A DNA stretch of 64,000 nucleotides, taken from NCBI GenBank assembly GCA_028456385.1, contig JALNQF010000049.1, positions 124,001-188,000 on the forward strand, in the 5' to 3' direction. This document shows positions 36,101 through 46,613 of this stretch, piece after piece. The translations under genes were made by a program, and so were the position numbers. This DNA comes from Ophiosphaerella korrae (lineage: Eukaryota > Ascomycota > Dothideomycetes > Pleosporales > Phaeosphaeriaceae). The notes below the pieces were generated by a model. That model was not told the DNA's origin. It did no database searches and saw only the letters and a program-made list of their open reading frames with translations. Every line of letters starts with the position of its first letter. The stretch's first letter is position 1.

Positions 36101-36772
36101 CTAGAGAGGTCTGAGGAAGCAAAGCAGCTTTTGCAACGTGTACTGGATGGATATGAGAGGGCATATGGGCAAGAGCATATGAGCACACTGATGGCTGTCC
36201 ATAACTTAGGGCTACTTTATTCCGATATAGGAAGGCACAGGGAAGCAGAGCAGCTTCTCCATCGCACAATAGAAGGCACGAAACAAGCATATGGGGCAGA
36301 GCACGCCGAGACATTAGGATCCGTCTACAACTTAGGAAGACTTTATTGCACAATGGACAGGCTTGAAGAAGCAGACGACATGCTCCAGTGCGCAATGGAT
36401 GGATTCGGGAACATGTTTGATCTTAGTAATAACACAGCCTACTTACCAGCTTTGAGCACCATGTGGTGTTTTGGTATACTTCGTGAGAAGCAAGGTTGCG
36501 TGGACGAAGCCAGAAAGTGGTACTCGCAAGCTCTTTTAGGCTATCAAGAAGCGCTGGGGGGTGGGGGGGAGGAAGAGTTGGACGTTGCGATTGAGGCAAG
36601 GTCAGCACAGGATCAATCCCTGGATGAGGTTGAGGCAAAGCCGGTGCAAGACCAGCTTCTGGAGCAGGCCGCGATCAACTCCAGTCCGCCGCCGAAGCTG
36701 CCAGCTTCAAAGCGACATAGACTGTTGAGAAAACTCGGTTTGAGGGAGCAAAATGAGAAAATCGCAATGTAG
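33150..36772 (+). pseudogene. Decayed STAND/NLR-like gene: SesB-like, NB-ARC and TPR domains
   Basis: The domain order is that of a fungal NLR-like protein. An N-terminal alpha/beta-hydrolase-like SesB domain (AVHGIGAHPDDSW, IAHCFGGLVV, LVFFGTPFRG) leads. An NB-ARC domain follows, with P-loop LHRLGGIGKTQIA, IDNVDRDY and ILVTTRLADL. At least five 42-residue TPR repeats (about 35820-36430) end it. Introns remain at about 33216-33279, 33639-33688, 34014-34062 and 34937-34991. The reading is broken by in-frame stops at 33369 (TAG), 33492 (TGA) and 33558 (TAA), and by frameshifts at about 34088-34093 and 34585-34600. All three stops fit C-to-T changes on one strand or the other. The 3' part (35030-36772) is still open for 580 codons and could make a TPR protein if transcribed. 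The nucleophile elbow of the hydrolase reads HCFGG, with Cys in the serine position. Confidence 0.85.
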
Positions 36773-38249
36773 CTCTGGTGGTGTATTTCAAAGACATCTG
36801 CTGTCACCGTACTAGATGGAATCACTGCCGAACAGCAGCCATTGTTGTCAATCAGTTATAAGTAAGGTACTCGAACCTGGAACGCTTTGAAACGTGGCGA
36901 AAATTCGCGTGACCAGAACTGTCTGCTCCATGTTTATCGCAACACCAACGGGTTGCTCTACGAAAGCGCAACATGTGCCAAGTGAGGCGCACGAAAATCC
37001 CGTTCCAGTCTCCACTCTCTCAAGTCAAATATAGAGACCCGACGAGCGCCAATCTGGTCGCACAGATGGCAACTGGTATTTCAAGAACAGAGCAATGCGC
37101 TCCAATCACATCCCGCTGTCCATCTAGTTGCTTCAAAGCTAGGCGCCCTATCAGACAAACCGACGTTGGGCCATCTGAAACACCCTCGGTCGACCCACCA
37201 CAACCACACCCCACTGCCACTCGTCTGCGGAAAATTCTTTCTTCTCGAAGCGCCTCTTTGGCGCACGTGTACCTATCGTCGCCCCATGCAGGTCTCGATC
37301 CCTCACATCTTGGTTTCCTGGCAGTGCAATCTCTGCTGCCCTTGTCTTCTCGTCACGCCGCGTCTTCTTTTCGCAAAACCCGGTCGCACAATGTCGCCCG
37401 ACAGTCCAGCCGGCAGGCTATTGTCGCTCCCCTGCACGGTCCCGTAATGCGATGTGTGGAGAGAGATCGGCATGCTGTCTAATCGACACCTAGCTGCCGT
37501 GCATGTGTCGTAGATCCACGGCACGGCTTGCCTCCATGCCATTTCATCGTCGGGCCTAGCCCTTCCAAGCTTTTTGAGGCGTTAAACTACCGAAAGTGTA
37601 TGAAGAGGCCTCTGCGCCAGCCGTATGGGAGGCTGCAGGCGTGCGCGCTACGGCGCGACCATGCTGCAAGATCGGGTCTAAAGTAGGCTGGCGGCTACAG
37701 TGTAGCAGTGTAGGCCCAACGTTGAAACCCGCATCCTACACAGGCTCAAAAGCTTCAATGCGGAGTCACGTCCAGTAGCACTGTGTTTCGATATACCTCG
37801 TCTGTCTTCCTTTCTATTGGCTCCTGTCTCTTCTTCCCTTCTAGGCCTGAGGTGTTGGTCAATCCTCATGGGCGTTTGTCGCACTATTAGTCACTTGCTT
37901 GATAAAGGGCCATGGCCGCGTGAATGCCGATTTCTACCCACATCTGGCTCTTTTGCGCATCTTCACTTCTTTTCTTCCTGTTTGTTTAGCGCAGGCCGCT
38001 GGCTCAATTACACGATTGATCCTAGTGTTGAAGTGTACATTGTTGCCCGCCTCAAGTGACAAGGGGCAAGTGACGTGCAAAGTGACACTGTGCACTCAAA
38101 AAGATTGTGTCTAAGCCAAAGACATAATCTATATTTTCCCTGTTATCTATTCTTCCCCTTCCCTTAACAAACTTATTTCGACACTCTACGAATAACCAAA
38201 TATCCAAACTCGCAGTCCGGTACTGGCAAATTTACAAATCACCAACAGA
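36773..38249. other. 1.5-kb intergenic, no gene recognised
   Basis: A plus-strand frame of 169 codons (36973-37482) has no motif and a biased composition, so I do not call it. The last 250 bases are the upstream region of the secreted-protein gene. Confidence 0.45.
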
Positions 38250-39566
38250 ATGCGGCTCAAATTCTCAGCCTCTATCGCGGTGCTGGCCCCCTTTCTAATT
38301 CTTAACGTTGAGGGCCATACATGGATCGAGCAGCTACGCAACATCAACGACAAGGGCGAATATGTCGGCGAATACGGCTATCCGCGTGGGATGGTCTCGA
38401 AAACTGACCCCGGGTTCGACGGCAGATCAATGAATTGGGAGATACCCGTGTACCAAAAGGCCGGAGCAGTTTTCATCGATGAGACGACGACACTTTGCCA
38501 CAAGGCTCAAACGAAGCAGCAGCAGCAATCGCAAGACAAGTATCCTCGCCTGAAAGCCTACCCTGGCGGCTTCATCGCAATGCGCTACATGGAAAACGGC
38601 CATATCACCAAACCAGATAACCAGAAGGGGAAGCCGAAGAAGGGTGGCACAGTCTTCGTATACGGGACAACTCAGCCCAAGGAAGACGAGAAGATTGTTA
38701 ATGTCCTTCAATGGACTCAAGATGGAAAGGGAGGCGATGCTCGTGGCTCCCTCCTTGCCATGAATGACTTCGACGACGGCCGCTGTTATGAGAACAACGC
38801 GACCCCCGAGCATCAGCAGCGTGCCAAAGCTGCGCCTAATTACGCCCTGGGACAAGCGAGCGATGGGCCGGGAACCTACCCTCTCATGTGTGAGACTAAC
38901 GTGCAGCTACCCAAGACGGCGGCAGAGGGGAAGCCTTACACCTTCTACTGGGTGTGGCAGTGGAATACAGCTCCTGGTGGCATCGACCCTAGCTATCCCA
39001 AGGGCAAAGATGAGTACTACAGTACGTGTATTGATGTTGATGTTGCCTCCGCACAGGTTGCGATGGCAGCAGATGCAAAGAAAAAATTTGATCTCGGTCC
39101 TCAGCAAGACGCCATGTCTGCTGCTGTTGACGATTGGACGTCTCGTACTGCAATCATGACCGATGCGCTCAAGGGAGAAGTTGGCCCATATTTCTCGGGC
39201 AAACAGACTCTCGCGCCCACTTCTCCAGGTGGTGCTCCATCTCAAAAACCATCAGCTCCAGCAGCTTCTCAGGCGCCGGCTCCAGGACCTTCTTCAAAGA
39301 CACCAGGGCAGCTCCCAATCCCTACCCTCACGAGACGCCCAGGCTCAGCGCCTCCTTCAAGGCCTACAAATGGAACTGGTCCTGTTCTGACAGTCACGGA
39401 CACAGTAATTATGACAGTCACAGCACCACGTGCTTCACAAACCGTACCCGCCGCCACCACGCCTGCCAACTCAAAAGCACCCGCCGCGCCCTCCACAGCA
39501 CCATCCCAGCTCCCAGGTTTCAACATGAGCAACAAGAACGGCGCCAAGTTCCGCATGTTCACTTGA
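38250..39566 (+). CDS. Secreted LPMO-like protein with N-terminal histidine
   Basis: Single-exon gene of 438 aa. A signal peptide (residues 1-22, ending NVEG) should leave His23 as the first mature residue (HTWIEQL). A second conserved-looking His lies at 118 in RYMENGHITKP. Together these would fit a copper histidine brace like that of lytic polysaccharide monooxygenases. Other landmarks are GEYGYPRGMVSKTDPGFDG, GTVFVYGT and YTFYWVWQWNT. Residues about 310-420 form a Pro/Ser/Ala/Thr-rich stalk, probably O-glycosylated, before a short end (FNMSNKNGAKFRMFT). I do not recognise a numbered LPMO family. The copper-enzyme idea is an inference from the histidines. The protein is extracellular or cell-wall bound. 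Confidence 0.7.
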   Translation: MRLKFSASIAVLAPFLILNVEGHTWIEQLRNINDKGEYVGEYGYPRGMVSKTDPGFDGRSMNWEIPVYQKAGAVFIDETTTLCHKAQTKQQQQSQDKYPRLKAYPGGFIAMRYMENGHITKPDNQKGKPKKGGTVFVYGTTQPKEDEKIVNVLQWTQDGKGGDARGSLLAMNDFDDGRCYENNATPEHQQRAKAAPNYALGQASDGPGTYPLMCETNVQLPKTAAEGKPYTFYWVWQWNTAPGGIDPSYPKGKDEYYSTCIDVDVASAQVAMAADAKKKFDLGPQQDAMSAAVDDWTSRTAIMTDALKGEVGPYFSGKQTLAPTSPGGAPSQKPSAPAASQAPAPGPSSKTPGQLPIPTLTRRPGSAPPSRPTNGTGPVLTVTDTVIMTVTAPRASQTVPAATTPANSKAPAAPSTAPSQLPGFNMSNKNGAKFRMFT

Positions 39567-40710
39567 TTTAACCCTCCCATTCTTATATATTCCTACTTTT
39601 CCACGATCGCATTTCCCTTTCCACGCGCGCTAGATTTTCCACGGGGAACACCAATGCGTGGCAGGCCACACACACACTGGCCCCACGCATATTGTCGAAC
39701 GAAGCATGATGTTATACGCAGCACGACGGGCGGGGATTTATCTTTTATGGGTTGCATAGCGTTTGGGCGCCGGCATGGTTCGGGAGACGAGATACCCCTG
39801 CATACATACATGGCGTTTTTTTTTTTTTTGTTGACTTTGCATTATTAGCATTTTTTGGGACGGCAGGGGTGAGCCTGGGGCATTATGAGGGGCGTTGGGA
39901 ATCGTTCATGCGGTTCGTTTGCGCTGTTTATAGGTTGCAATTGAAGTATTTGATATTATTCATGATTGGTTTCTGGAATTGAATTGCCACGTGATGGTGA
40001 CGGATTATGTCACGGGATTAACTATCCTAGAGTGAGGCACGCTAATGTTGTTTAGGGGATAACGTGGTTGACTTGTCCGAATCCGCCAACTGTCTTTCTT
40101 CTCCATCACACGAAAGTACCCAAGTACCTACCCAAAATAATGACATTAGTATACTAAGATTTCTTAGCCAGATGGTTCTCTAGCGTCCTTCACCTAAAGA
40201 TTGAACTCCAGGCCCTCCAGTCTTGGCGTAGGATAGTGCTCGCCGCCAAGTGACGAATAAAGCCGCGAAGAATGCCTGGCTTTTACAACGCAACAAGGCA
40301 AAGTTGTGAGAAAACAATCTCACAATCGAAGAAAATTCGATTGTTAGGGTGCTGAAGAACGCGCCAGTTACATCAAAGAACAACGTGTGCAGTCAGTTCT
40401 GAAGATAAGGTAATTGAGAAACATTGCACGTATGCCGCCGTATTTGTTGTTCTTCTGTAGTAGGAGTCTTATTTGAATGGTGTTAAAAAATATGGCAAAG
40501 CATCAGTGTATCAGAATATGCCCTTTATTCTCCATCATTTCTTAGTTGCCTCCAATCTGCTTAGCCCTCAATCAGTACGCTTGAGTCTAATTCATTTATT
40601 GACTTCCTATCTAGCATCTGAAATACCTCGTATCATTACAAACACATCATCATTCTGCAGTCGAGACTCTGCTCTAGCTCAGATCTACGCTTCTAAACGT
40701 GCAACATCAT
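39567..40710. other. 1.1-kb intergenic, no gene recognised
   Basis: The region holds the 3' flank of the secreted-protein gene and AT-rich sequence. No motif-bearing frame was seen. Confidence 0.45.
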
Positions 40711-41178
40711 TTACTCTACCTTTTTCGTCACTTCCTCCACACTCCTTTCTCCCATATCACTTAACAAGATCGCCAAAGTGACCGCACCCGTCAATGTAAG
40801 CCACACATTCCCCCAAGCCCCAATACCCATACTCATATTATAATGCCTATCTAACCTATAATGCTAGTACGCGCCAAACCCCGTCGTAGCATGGTGGAAC
40901 ACTGTCGCAGCGACCACGGCCTTCGCATAAGGGAGCGTACCACCAGTTCTCAAAGTCCCAGCCGCTGGTACGGCGTTGGTGAAGCTGATAACGATGAGAG
41001 CTAGCGTGAAAAGGCACCACCCATCGTCGCGCACGTTGTACAGCTCGAGGTTGTTGGGCGCTAGGTTGGCTTGGGAGGGCGGGCGAAACCAACCGACTAC
41101 CATGACAGGGTTGCAAATGCGTCAGAGGCCGCGGAGACCGTACCAGAAGGCTGTGCCGTAGGCGTAGGTGTGGAAAAT
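40711..41178 (-). pseudogene. Decayed small multi-helix membrane protein gene
   Basis: The minus strand from 41178 reads a coherent protein in one frame (FHTYAYGTAFWYGLRG, VVGWFRPPSQANLAPNNLEL, FTLALIVISFTNAVPAAG, TVFHHATTGFGAY, GNVWLTLTGAVTLAILLSD) ending at the TAA at 40711-40713. It is interrupted by a TGA at about 41127-41129 and a TAG at about 40864-40866. The frame continues sensibly across both, and each is explained by one C-to-T change (CGA to TGA, CAG to TAG). Upstream, two more such stops precede a short coding-like stretch (KRVTFDNPS, about 41190-41235). Three hydrophobic helices are visible. Family unknown. Confidence 0.6.
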
Positions 41179-41239
41179 CTATGATGGTTACACACTCGGG
41201 TTGTCAAACGTGACCCTCTTGGACGCTAACGGCAGAGTT

Positions 41240-41916
41240 TATTGCCGGCATGATGCATGGGATTGCAAGAATTTTGGAAGAAAACGGTCTCTGAAAGGAG
41301 ATGTGTGGTATCGATTCAGGGAGTTATGTCACTTCAGATTGCAATGAAAGGGCCTCCAGATGACCATCTTCCATCATAAATACTCAAAAAAAAAAAAACT
41401 CCCCTTCCCCCCCTCCCTTTTCATAAATACCTGCGTAAAATATGATTCTATCGACATTCACTCAACGTCATCGTGAAAGCTGCAACAGCTACTTTAATGT
41501 TGCGGGGGCAGCAACGACATGCAAGGAGCTATGACCACGGACTCCCAGATCCCGATTGTGGGGAAATCGATCGCCCCGTCGTAATTATCTAACTATTTGT
41601 GAATCGACAAAATCGACAAAGCCGACACACTGATATTTCAGGCATCATTCTCGCCTGTTCATCCAGCGTCACAGCGTCATTATCCCATTGTACCAAGATG
41701 GCATATCTCAACGCCGGCATTGAGTCTCACCCAGGTTGTTTCATGCGCGGCTAAAATGCGGCATGGCGCCATCAGTTAACCGTTGCACGGTCTCAAACGC
41801 TCGGGGAATTAAAGGGTGGTGGGTTTGTAGGGCTTTGCCGATCCGAAACATATGATACTCCAGATTTGCGAAGTGGGTGTACTGCTCACTTTATCTACCT
41901 AGCTCAAGACCTTGTC

Positions 41917-41948
<32 letters not shown>

Positions 41949-42169
41949 CCCTTAAATCCTGAACTTCCTGTTCATTGTTTCGCATTTGCGAGTTCGTCGT
42001 ATGCATGGGTTTGTGACACTGGTTGATTGTGATTTTGGTTCGGGGCTGGAGGTTTGGGGTGTGGGAAGCGCGAGATTGGTGGAGAGGGAGAAGAATTGAC
42101 ATGAAAATGACAGAAAAATGATTGATTCTAAGAAGTACCTGAGAGTCTATACCTCAGGCACTACGCAAC
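41240..42169. other. Intergenic with long homopolymer
   Basis: No gene was recognised. It contains a 13-A run near 41386-41398 and an uninterrupted run of 30 T at 41919-41948. The latter could be the poly(A) end of an old retrotransposed copy on the minus strand, but no body of such an element was recognised. Confidence 0.45.
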
Positions 42170-42529
42170 TCATTTGCAGGACTTTGGTGCTAATGGAACT
42201 AGACTTAGTTTAAGTCCCCTTATCTCGACCATCTTTTCCTCCGTCGACTTGGATGCATTTTCCTTGGCGACATTTGCCTTTCTTTCTGCCTTCCGGTTTT
42301 TGGTTGCTTTCCTTCTCGTGGCGCCGCGCTCTATTAGACCTTTGAGATATTCCAAAGAATACGTCTGCGAGTAGTCTGTCACCTCGACAAGCGGAATTTC
42401 CTTGATCTTCGTTTGTTTCTCATTTTTATCGGAAGCGGCTTCATCGCGGAGAGGGTCGTTTTGATTACTCGATGATATGCTGTGGAAAACTTCAGGGGTA
42501 GAGAGTCTATGTTTGTTGCAGAGTTCCAT
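42170..42529 (-). CDS. Small hypothetical protein, Lys/Glu-rich
   Basis: ATG-started frame of 119 aa with a charged second half (RRKATKNRKAERKANVAKENASKSTEEK), probably helical. It has no signal peptide and no recognised domain. Composition is balanced enough to be a real gene, but there is no independent support such as introns or a family motif. Confidence 0.3.
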   Translation of the reverse strand: MELCNKHRLSTPEVFHSISSSNQNDPLRDEAASDKNEKQTKIKEIPLVEVTDYSQTYSLEYLKGLIERGATRRKATKNRKAERKANVAKENASKSTEEKMVEIRGLKLSLVPLAPKSCK

Positions 42530-43133
42530 TCAACTTACACAAAAAGTCGTTCGAGAGTAAAGGAAATAGTCAGGTGTATTACTGATGATGCTATGCTTGA
42601 TAGATCGAACTGGCTCTATGGTTCAGTCACTGTGGCTGTTGGGTAAGGTAGGAAGAATATAATGAATTTAGACACTCCTTTTTATAGGTCGGTATGACTC
42701 CTCTATGTTGTGCAGCTAAGTTTGCTTGCTGAAAACAAATAAATCCTCCTCTTGTGTCATTGAACAAAGCCGAAAACAAGTTGATGGGGAGTCACTGCTT
42801 GTAGAACCTAGGAGTGATGTTGCGAGACGCAATCCAACGCTCAATAGTGTTTAAATCACCTAGTGTGCCACTTATGGGGTCTACAACAAGCCTAAGTACC
42901 ACATCAATTGACCTCGGTCATCGAAGCGGCGTTAGGGCCTGGGATTGTAAATATCTGAGTATGTAAATGTTCATACGAAGTTGTTCCCATGTGACACTAA
43001 ATAGAGCCAACGGTATGATTCGGCTCTAATGACACGAGCGCATTGGCATAGGGCGAGCTTTGCTATGACAAAAGCAGCCGTGAGTTTAGTTGTCAATGTC
43101 TATCGGTACTCACTTTAACAAGTACGTTGAATT
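42530..43133. other. Intergenic, no gene recognised
   Basis: Six hundred bases upstream of the small hypothetical frame and downstream of the thioesterase gene. No coding signal was seen. Confidence 0.4.
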
Positions 43134-43826
43134 CTACATTTTCGCAATAGTGGCCTTATTCATTACAAATGCGCCTGATGCTTCAGCAAATATTTTTCCA
43201 TGGCCATCCTCAATCCATGCTCTGGTCTCGATCCATCGTCCCTTTTCCCTCACTATCTTCGCTCGACACAACAATATACATGGTGTTTCAATAGGTTGCT
43301 TGTACTTGACATTCAAGTCAGATGTCGCGCACTTATGCTCATATTTGTAAGATATCACCGTGCCCATGGCCTGATCAAGCAAGGCTGCCGTGATTCCACC
43401 GTGTGCTCTGTGTATACCCCCATCGAGATCTAGGCCAATCGAAACGAGTAATATAGCTTCCGGTGCATCCGAATCATCTGCGTTCCAGGTCTTCTCTTCC
43501 TTTAGGTTTTGTCGTTGTGCCTCCGCGTTGGCGCTAGGAGATGCAGGATTTTCGTGAAGCGGTGCACTACCAGTGAAGACATCCTGACCTGGTCTCCTTT
43601 TGACGCCTCCCCCCGGTTTATATAACGATAGGAATGCGCGGAAGGTTTCGTCGGTGAACAGTGTGCGTGTGAAGAAGGTATTCGAGACATCCTGTCCATG
43701 GACAGGGTGTTGCCGTTTCGATATGTTGGTCACCAATGGATCAGAGAGGAGCGCATTGCACCATTCGTGCGCGGTAAAGTCTCCTAGATGCTCTTTCCTG
43801 CTATGGGTAGGCTGTAACGCGCTCAT
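43134..43826 (-). CDS. Hotdog-fold (4HBT/PaaI-type) thioesterase
   Basis: Single-exon protein of 230 aa. The C-terminal part carries the hotdog signature GLDLDGGIHRAHGGITAALLDQAMG (about 133-157), followed by the beta strands typical of the fold (SDLNVKYKQPIETPC...IVREKGRWIETRAWIED). Family members hydrolyse acyl-CoA or acyl-carrier thioesters. The first 100 residues are an N-terminal extension common in fungal members. The gene lies 2.8 kb beyond the 3' end of the PKS, with one gene between. It might release or edit polyketide chains, but such genes are also common housekeeping neighbours, so cluster membership is unproven. Confidence 0.82.
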   Translation of the reverse strand: MSALQPTHSRKEHLGDFTAHEWCNALLSDPLVTNISKRQHPVHGQDVSNTFFTRTLFTDETFRAFLSLYKPGGGVKRRPGQDVFTGSAPLHENPASPSANAEAQRQNLKEEKTWNADDSDAPEAILLVSIGLDLDGGIHRAHGGITAALLDQAMGTVISYKYEHKCATSDLNVKYKQPIETPCILLCRAKIVREKGRWIETRAWIEDGHGKIFAEASGAFVMNKATIAKM

Positions 43827-44487
43827 GGTGAATGGCTGTGTGGAAACGTTTTGGAACTAGACGCAGAGTCCACGGACTCCGAGGACATGATAAACATTTT
43901 GATTATTATATTTAAAGTATAGTTTTAAGAGTACCGTGCCGAATAGCGGGCCTCGTTTCAATGTTTTGAGGGGTATTGACTAGTTCCGAGGTTGATGGTT
44001 CGAGGCTGGAGCGCTTGAAGCCAAACAAAACGCTAGCTCCTTGCTTCGGCCGAACTTAGTCACGAGGTAGTGTACACACTCCAAAATCATCTTATTCATA
44101 TCTACTCTGTTTATTGAGAAACAGATGTGCCTCATGGATATTGTTGAAGCGCTACCCTAGCACCGTTGTCGTGTCATACCTTCGAAAGCTGGCTGCCACT
44201 GGAAACGGAGTTCTGACTAGCGTGATCTGGCTTGCTCACGAAAACATTAACAATGGGGAAGAAAAGAGGCATGATTACAGTGATACCTAGAGTATGAGGC
44301 TATGGCAATCTGATGTCGGTTCCAACGTATGGCAGTGCATGGCAGTGCCTGCTGGCGAGGCTGGGCCCAAGGTTACTCAGCCTTGTGTGGCTGCTTGGCG
44401 GAACTTTTCACAGCCTCCTAGATTTATATCATTGCGCAAAAACGCATCCTCGCGCTTTTGAATATATTTGACTAGAAAAATTCCACC
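43827..44487. other. Divergent promoter region
   Basis: About 660 bp lie between the minus-strand thioesterase and the plus-strand ubiquitin-like-domain gene. No coding signal and no clear TATA box were seen. Confidence 0.4.
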
Positions 44488-46481
44488 ATGCCAGTCACCT
44501 TTGGTTCCGTCGGAGATATCATTGCGGTTTGTTTGATCGTTAAAGACCTGGTCGAAGCGCTCGACAAGACACGTGGCTCCAAGGCTGAATATCAATCGGC
44601 GATTCGTGAACTATGGATTTTGGATCGAGTCCTTTTGGAAGTCGACTTGCTTACAAGAACACATGGCGATGGTTCTGTCCCTGAACTACAAAGCCTATGT
44701 GCAACGGCGAAGCAGGCTGCTATCAGATGCAAGGGCATAGCAACCACTTTCCTGGAGCGTGTTCGGAAATATAAATATGCTTTTGAGGAGGGACAGAAGC
44801 CAAATGTTTTCAAAGATGCAGCGATGAAAGTTCGCTGGCGGCTCGGGGAGAAGGAGGCACTTGAGCAATTTCGCGTAGAGATTGCTGGAACTAGCTCTAG
44901 CCTTCAGATGTTATTAGCTACTGCAAGTGTGTAAGTACTCCTAATATTTTATAAACGGCGTGATTATTATTAACACTTAGAAGGACGCTCATGGGAGTCA
45001 GCCGGAAAGAAGTCAGCGATAAATTAGACAAAGTTGGGCAAAACAATGACGCAATCATAGCATTGCAGAGTACAGCCCTAGATAATATAAAGAATCGTAT
45101 TGAAGATGCAAATAAAGGCATTGAAGCAGGCAACTTAGTATTGGGGAAAATTTCACAGGCGCTCAGAATGGATTGGCTCCGTCAATTAGGCTCAGAGTTG
45201 AAGGCTTTGATGCATCGCGCCGTCGCTATAAATATCGCTACATATCATGCAGTTACCAGCATACAAAGAGCACTTCCAAGCAGGCTTGAGCGAGGGCTCA
45301 TCGAAGAACCGTTTATTCTGGAAGATCCAATAGGCCGTATAGCACCCATTCACCTGCAATTTGTCACGTCCTGGGACGCTTTCAACGCCGTTCTCGAAAT
45401 CCGATTTCGCACCATTCAAGGCCACAGCAAGATCGTAAAGAAGCAATATGGATTACAAGACAGTGCTACCGGAAGAGAAATCGATCAATTGAAATCGTGG
45501 CAAGGAGTCTTTATACCTGGTCAACGAGTTGAAATGAGTTTTGTGTTTCAGAGTGATGAATTAGAAGCCGAGACAGCTACTATTGTCACGTGTCCAGCGT
45601 GCCAAACCCAATGCTCAGATTCTTCCGATACTGACATTCGTTGCAAAAACTGCTTCATCTGGTTTCGAAGAATTAGCGTAGTAGAAGACGTCGAACCACC
45701 CCCGCAGACACCTTTGCCACAACCCTGGTTATCGAGGCCCGAATTCGGTAAACCAGTACTCGCTGTACAGCTTAGTGGGCCGGCCCTTCCAGGAAGAAAG
45801 AGAACTGCGCCTGACGATCTCGAGGGAGAAGAAGACGTGAGCGAATTCAGGCGGGTAAGACTTGTATCGAAAAAGAGGCGAATCAAACAACGCCACTTTG
45901 GAGCTGCTAATGAAAAGTCTACCTATATATCATTTTCCTCAGTACCCCGAGGTCGAAAAAGAATCCTTACTGAGTCTTCAACAACACGGCAGAACACATG
46001 GGTCACGAACACAACTGGCTGGCGCGAGTCGACGTGGAATGAGAATCGTGCTCCCACCGAATACAAGCTACCTCTACCAGCAATGACTGTCAAGGTCAAT
46101 GATCAGATAACAGATTATATTAATAGGCTCCCTGGGACGTGCAACATCTCAAAGGTCAATCCAGACACAGTTCGTTTCACATCTGGCAGTATGGTGATAA
46201 ACCCAGGTAAAACAGTGTGGGAGATGACAAAACTTAAAACTCGATATCTTCCACGGGAGAAGACCGAAATTCTGCCAGAAGGCAAGCGCTATTCATGTGG
46301 GATCTGCGATGGCAAAATACAAAATGGATCAGAGGCTACCGTATTGCCGTGCGGAGACTATTCTCACCATATTTGTGCAGAGATATGGCTAGAAGGACGT
46401 TGCAACAACTGTATCTGCCACGGAGAAGTAGTAGGTAAAGGATGTCATTGCGTGCCTCTGGATTCGCCAAAAATAGGGTAA
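44488..46481 (+). CDS. Fungal ubiquitin-like-domain protein with C-terminal RING-like finger
   Basis: Two exons, 44488-44930 and 44981-46481, encode 647 aa; the 50-nt intron has a GTAAGT donor and CTTAG acceptor. The N-terminus (FGSVGDIIAVCLIVKDLVEALDKTRGSKAEY) is the helical domain often found at the start of fungal STAND-type and related proteins. Residues about 205-340 match a ubiquitin-like domain common in filamentous fungi (LERGLIEEPFILEDPIGRIAPIHLQFVTSWDAFNAVL). A Cys pair region (CPACQTQC...CKNC, about 365-390) looks zinc-binding. A disordered basic linker leads to a C-terminal RING-like set (CGICDGKI...CGDYSHHICAEIW...CNNC...CHC). The function is unknown; signalling or ubiquitin-related work is an inference. 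It ends 132 bp from the PKS stop, tail to tail. Confidence 0.72.
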
Positions 46482-46613
46482 TTCACCATCACTGTCTTTC
46501 TAACTACTCATATTACTGCTTGCCATCAATAGCATCTTGGTTTGAGGCTTGTACACGACATCAACACAATAACTAATATGAATTTGGTGAAAGAACGCAT
46601 AAACTCCATTATT

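Noticed and set aside
36973..37482. 169-codon plus-strand frame
   Set aside because: Composition is Ser/Arg/Pro-biased without a motif and overlaps other frames of similar quality; it looks like a chance frame in intergenic DNA.
41919..41948. Run of 30 T as the tail of a LINE or processed copy
   Set aside because: No reverse-transcriptase or gene body was recognised next to it; a simple homopolymer is the safer reading.
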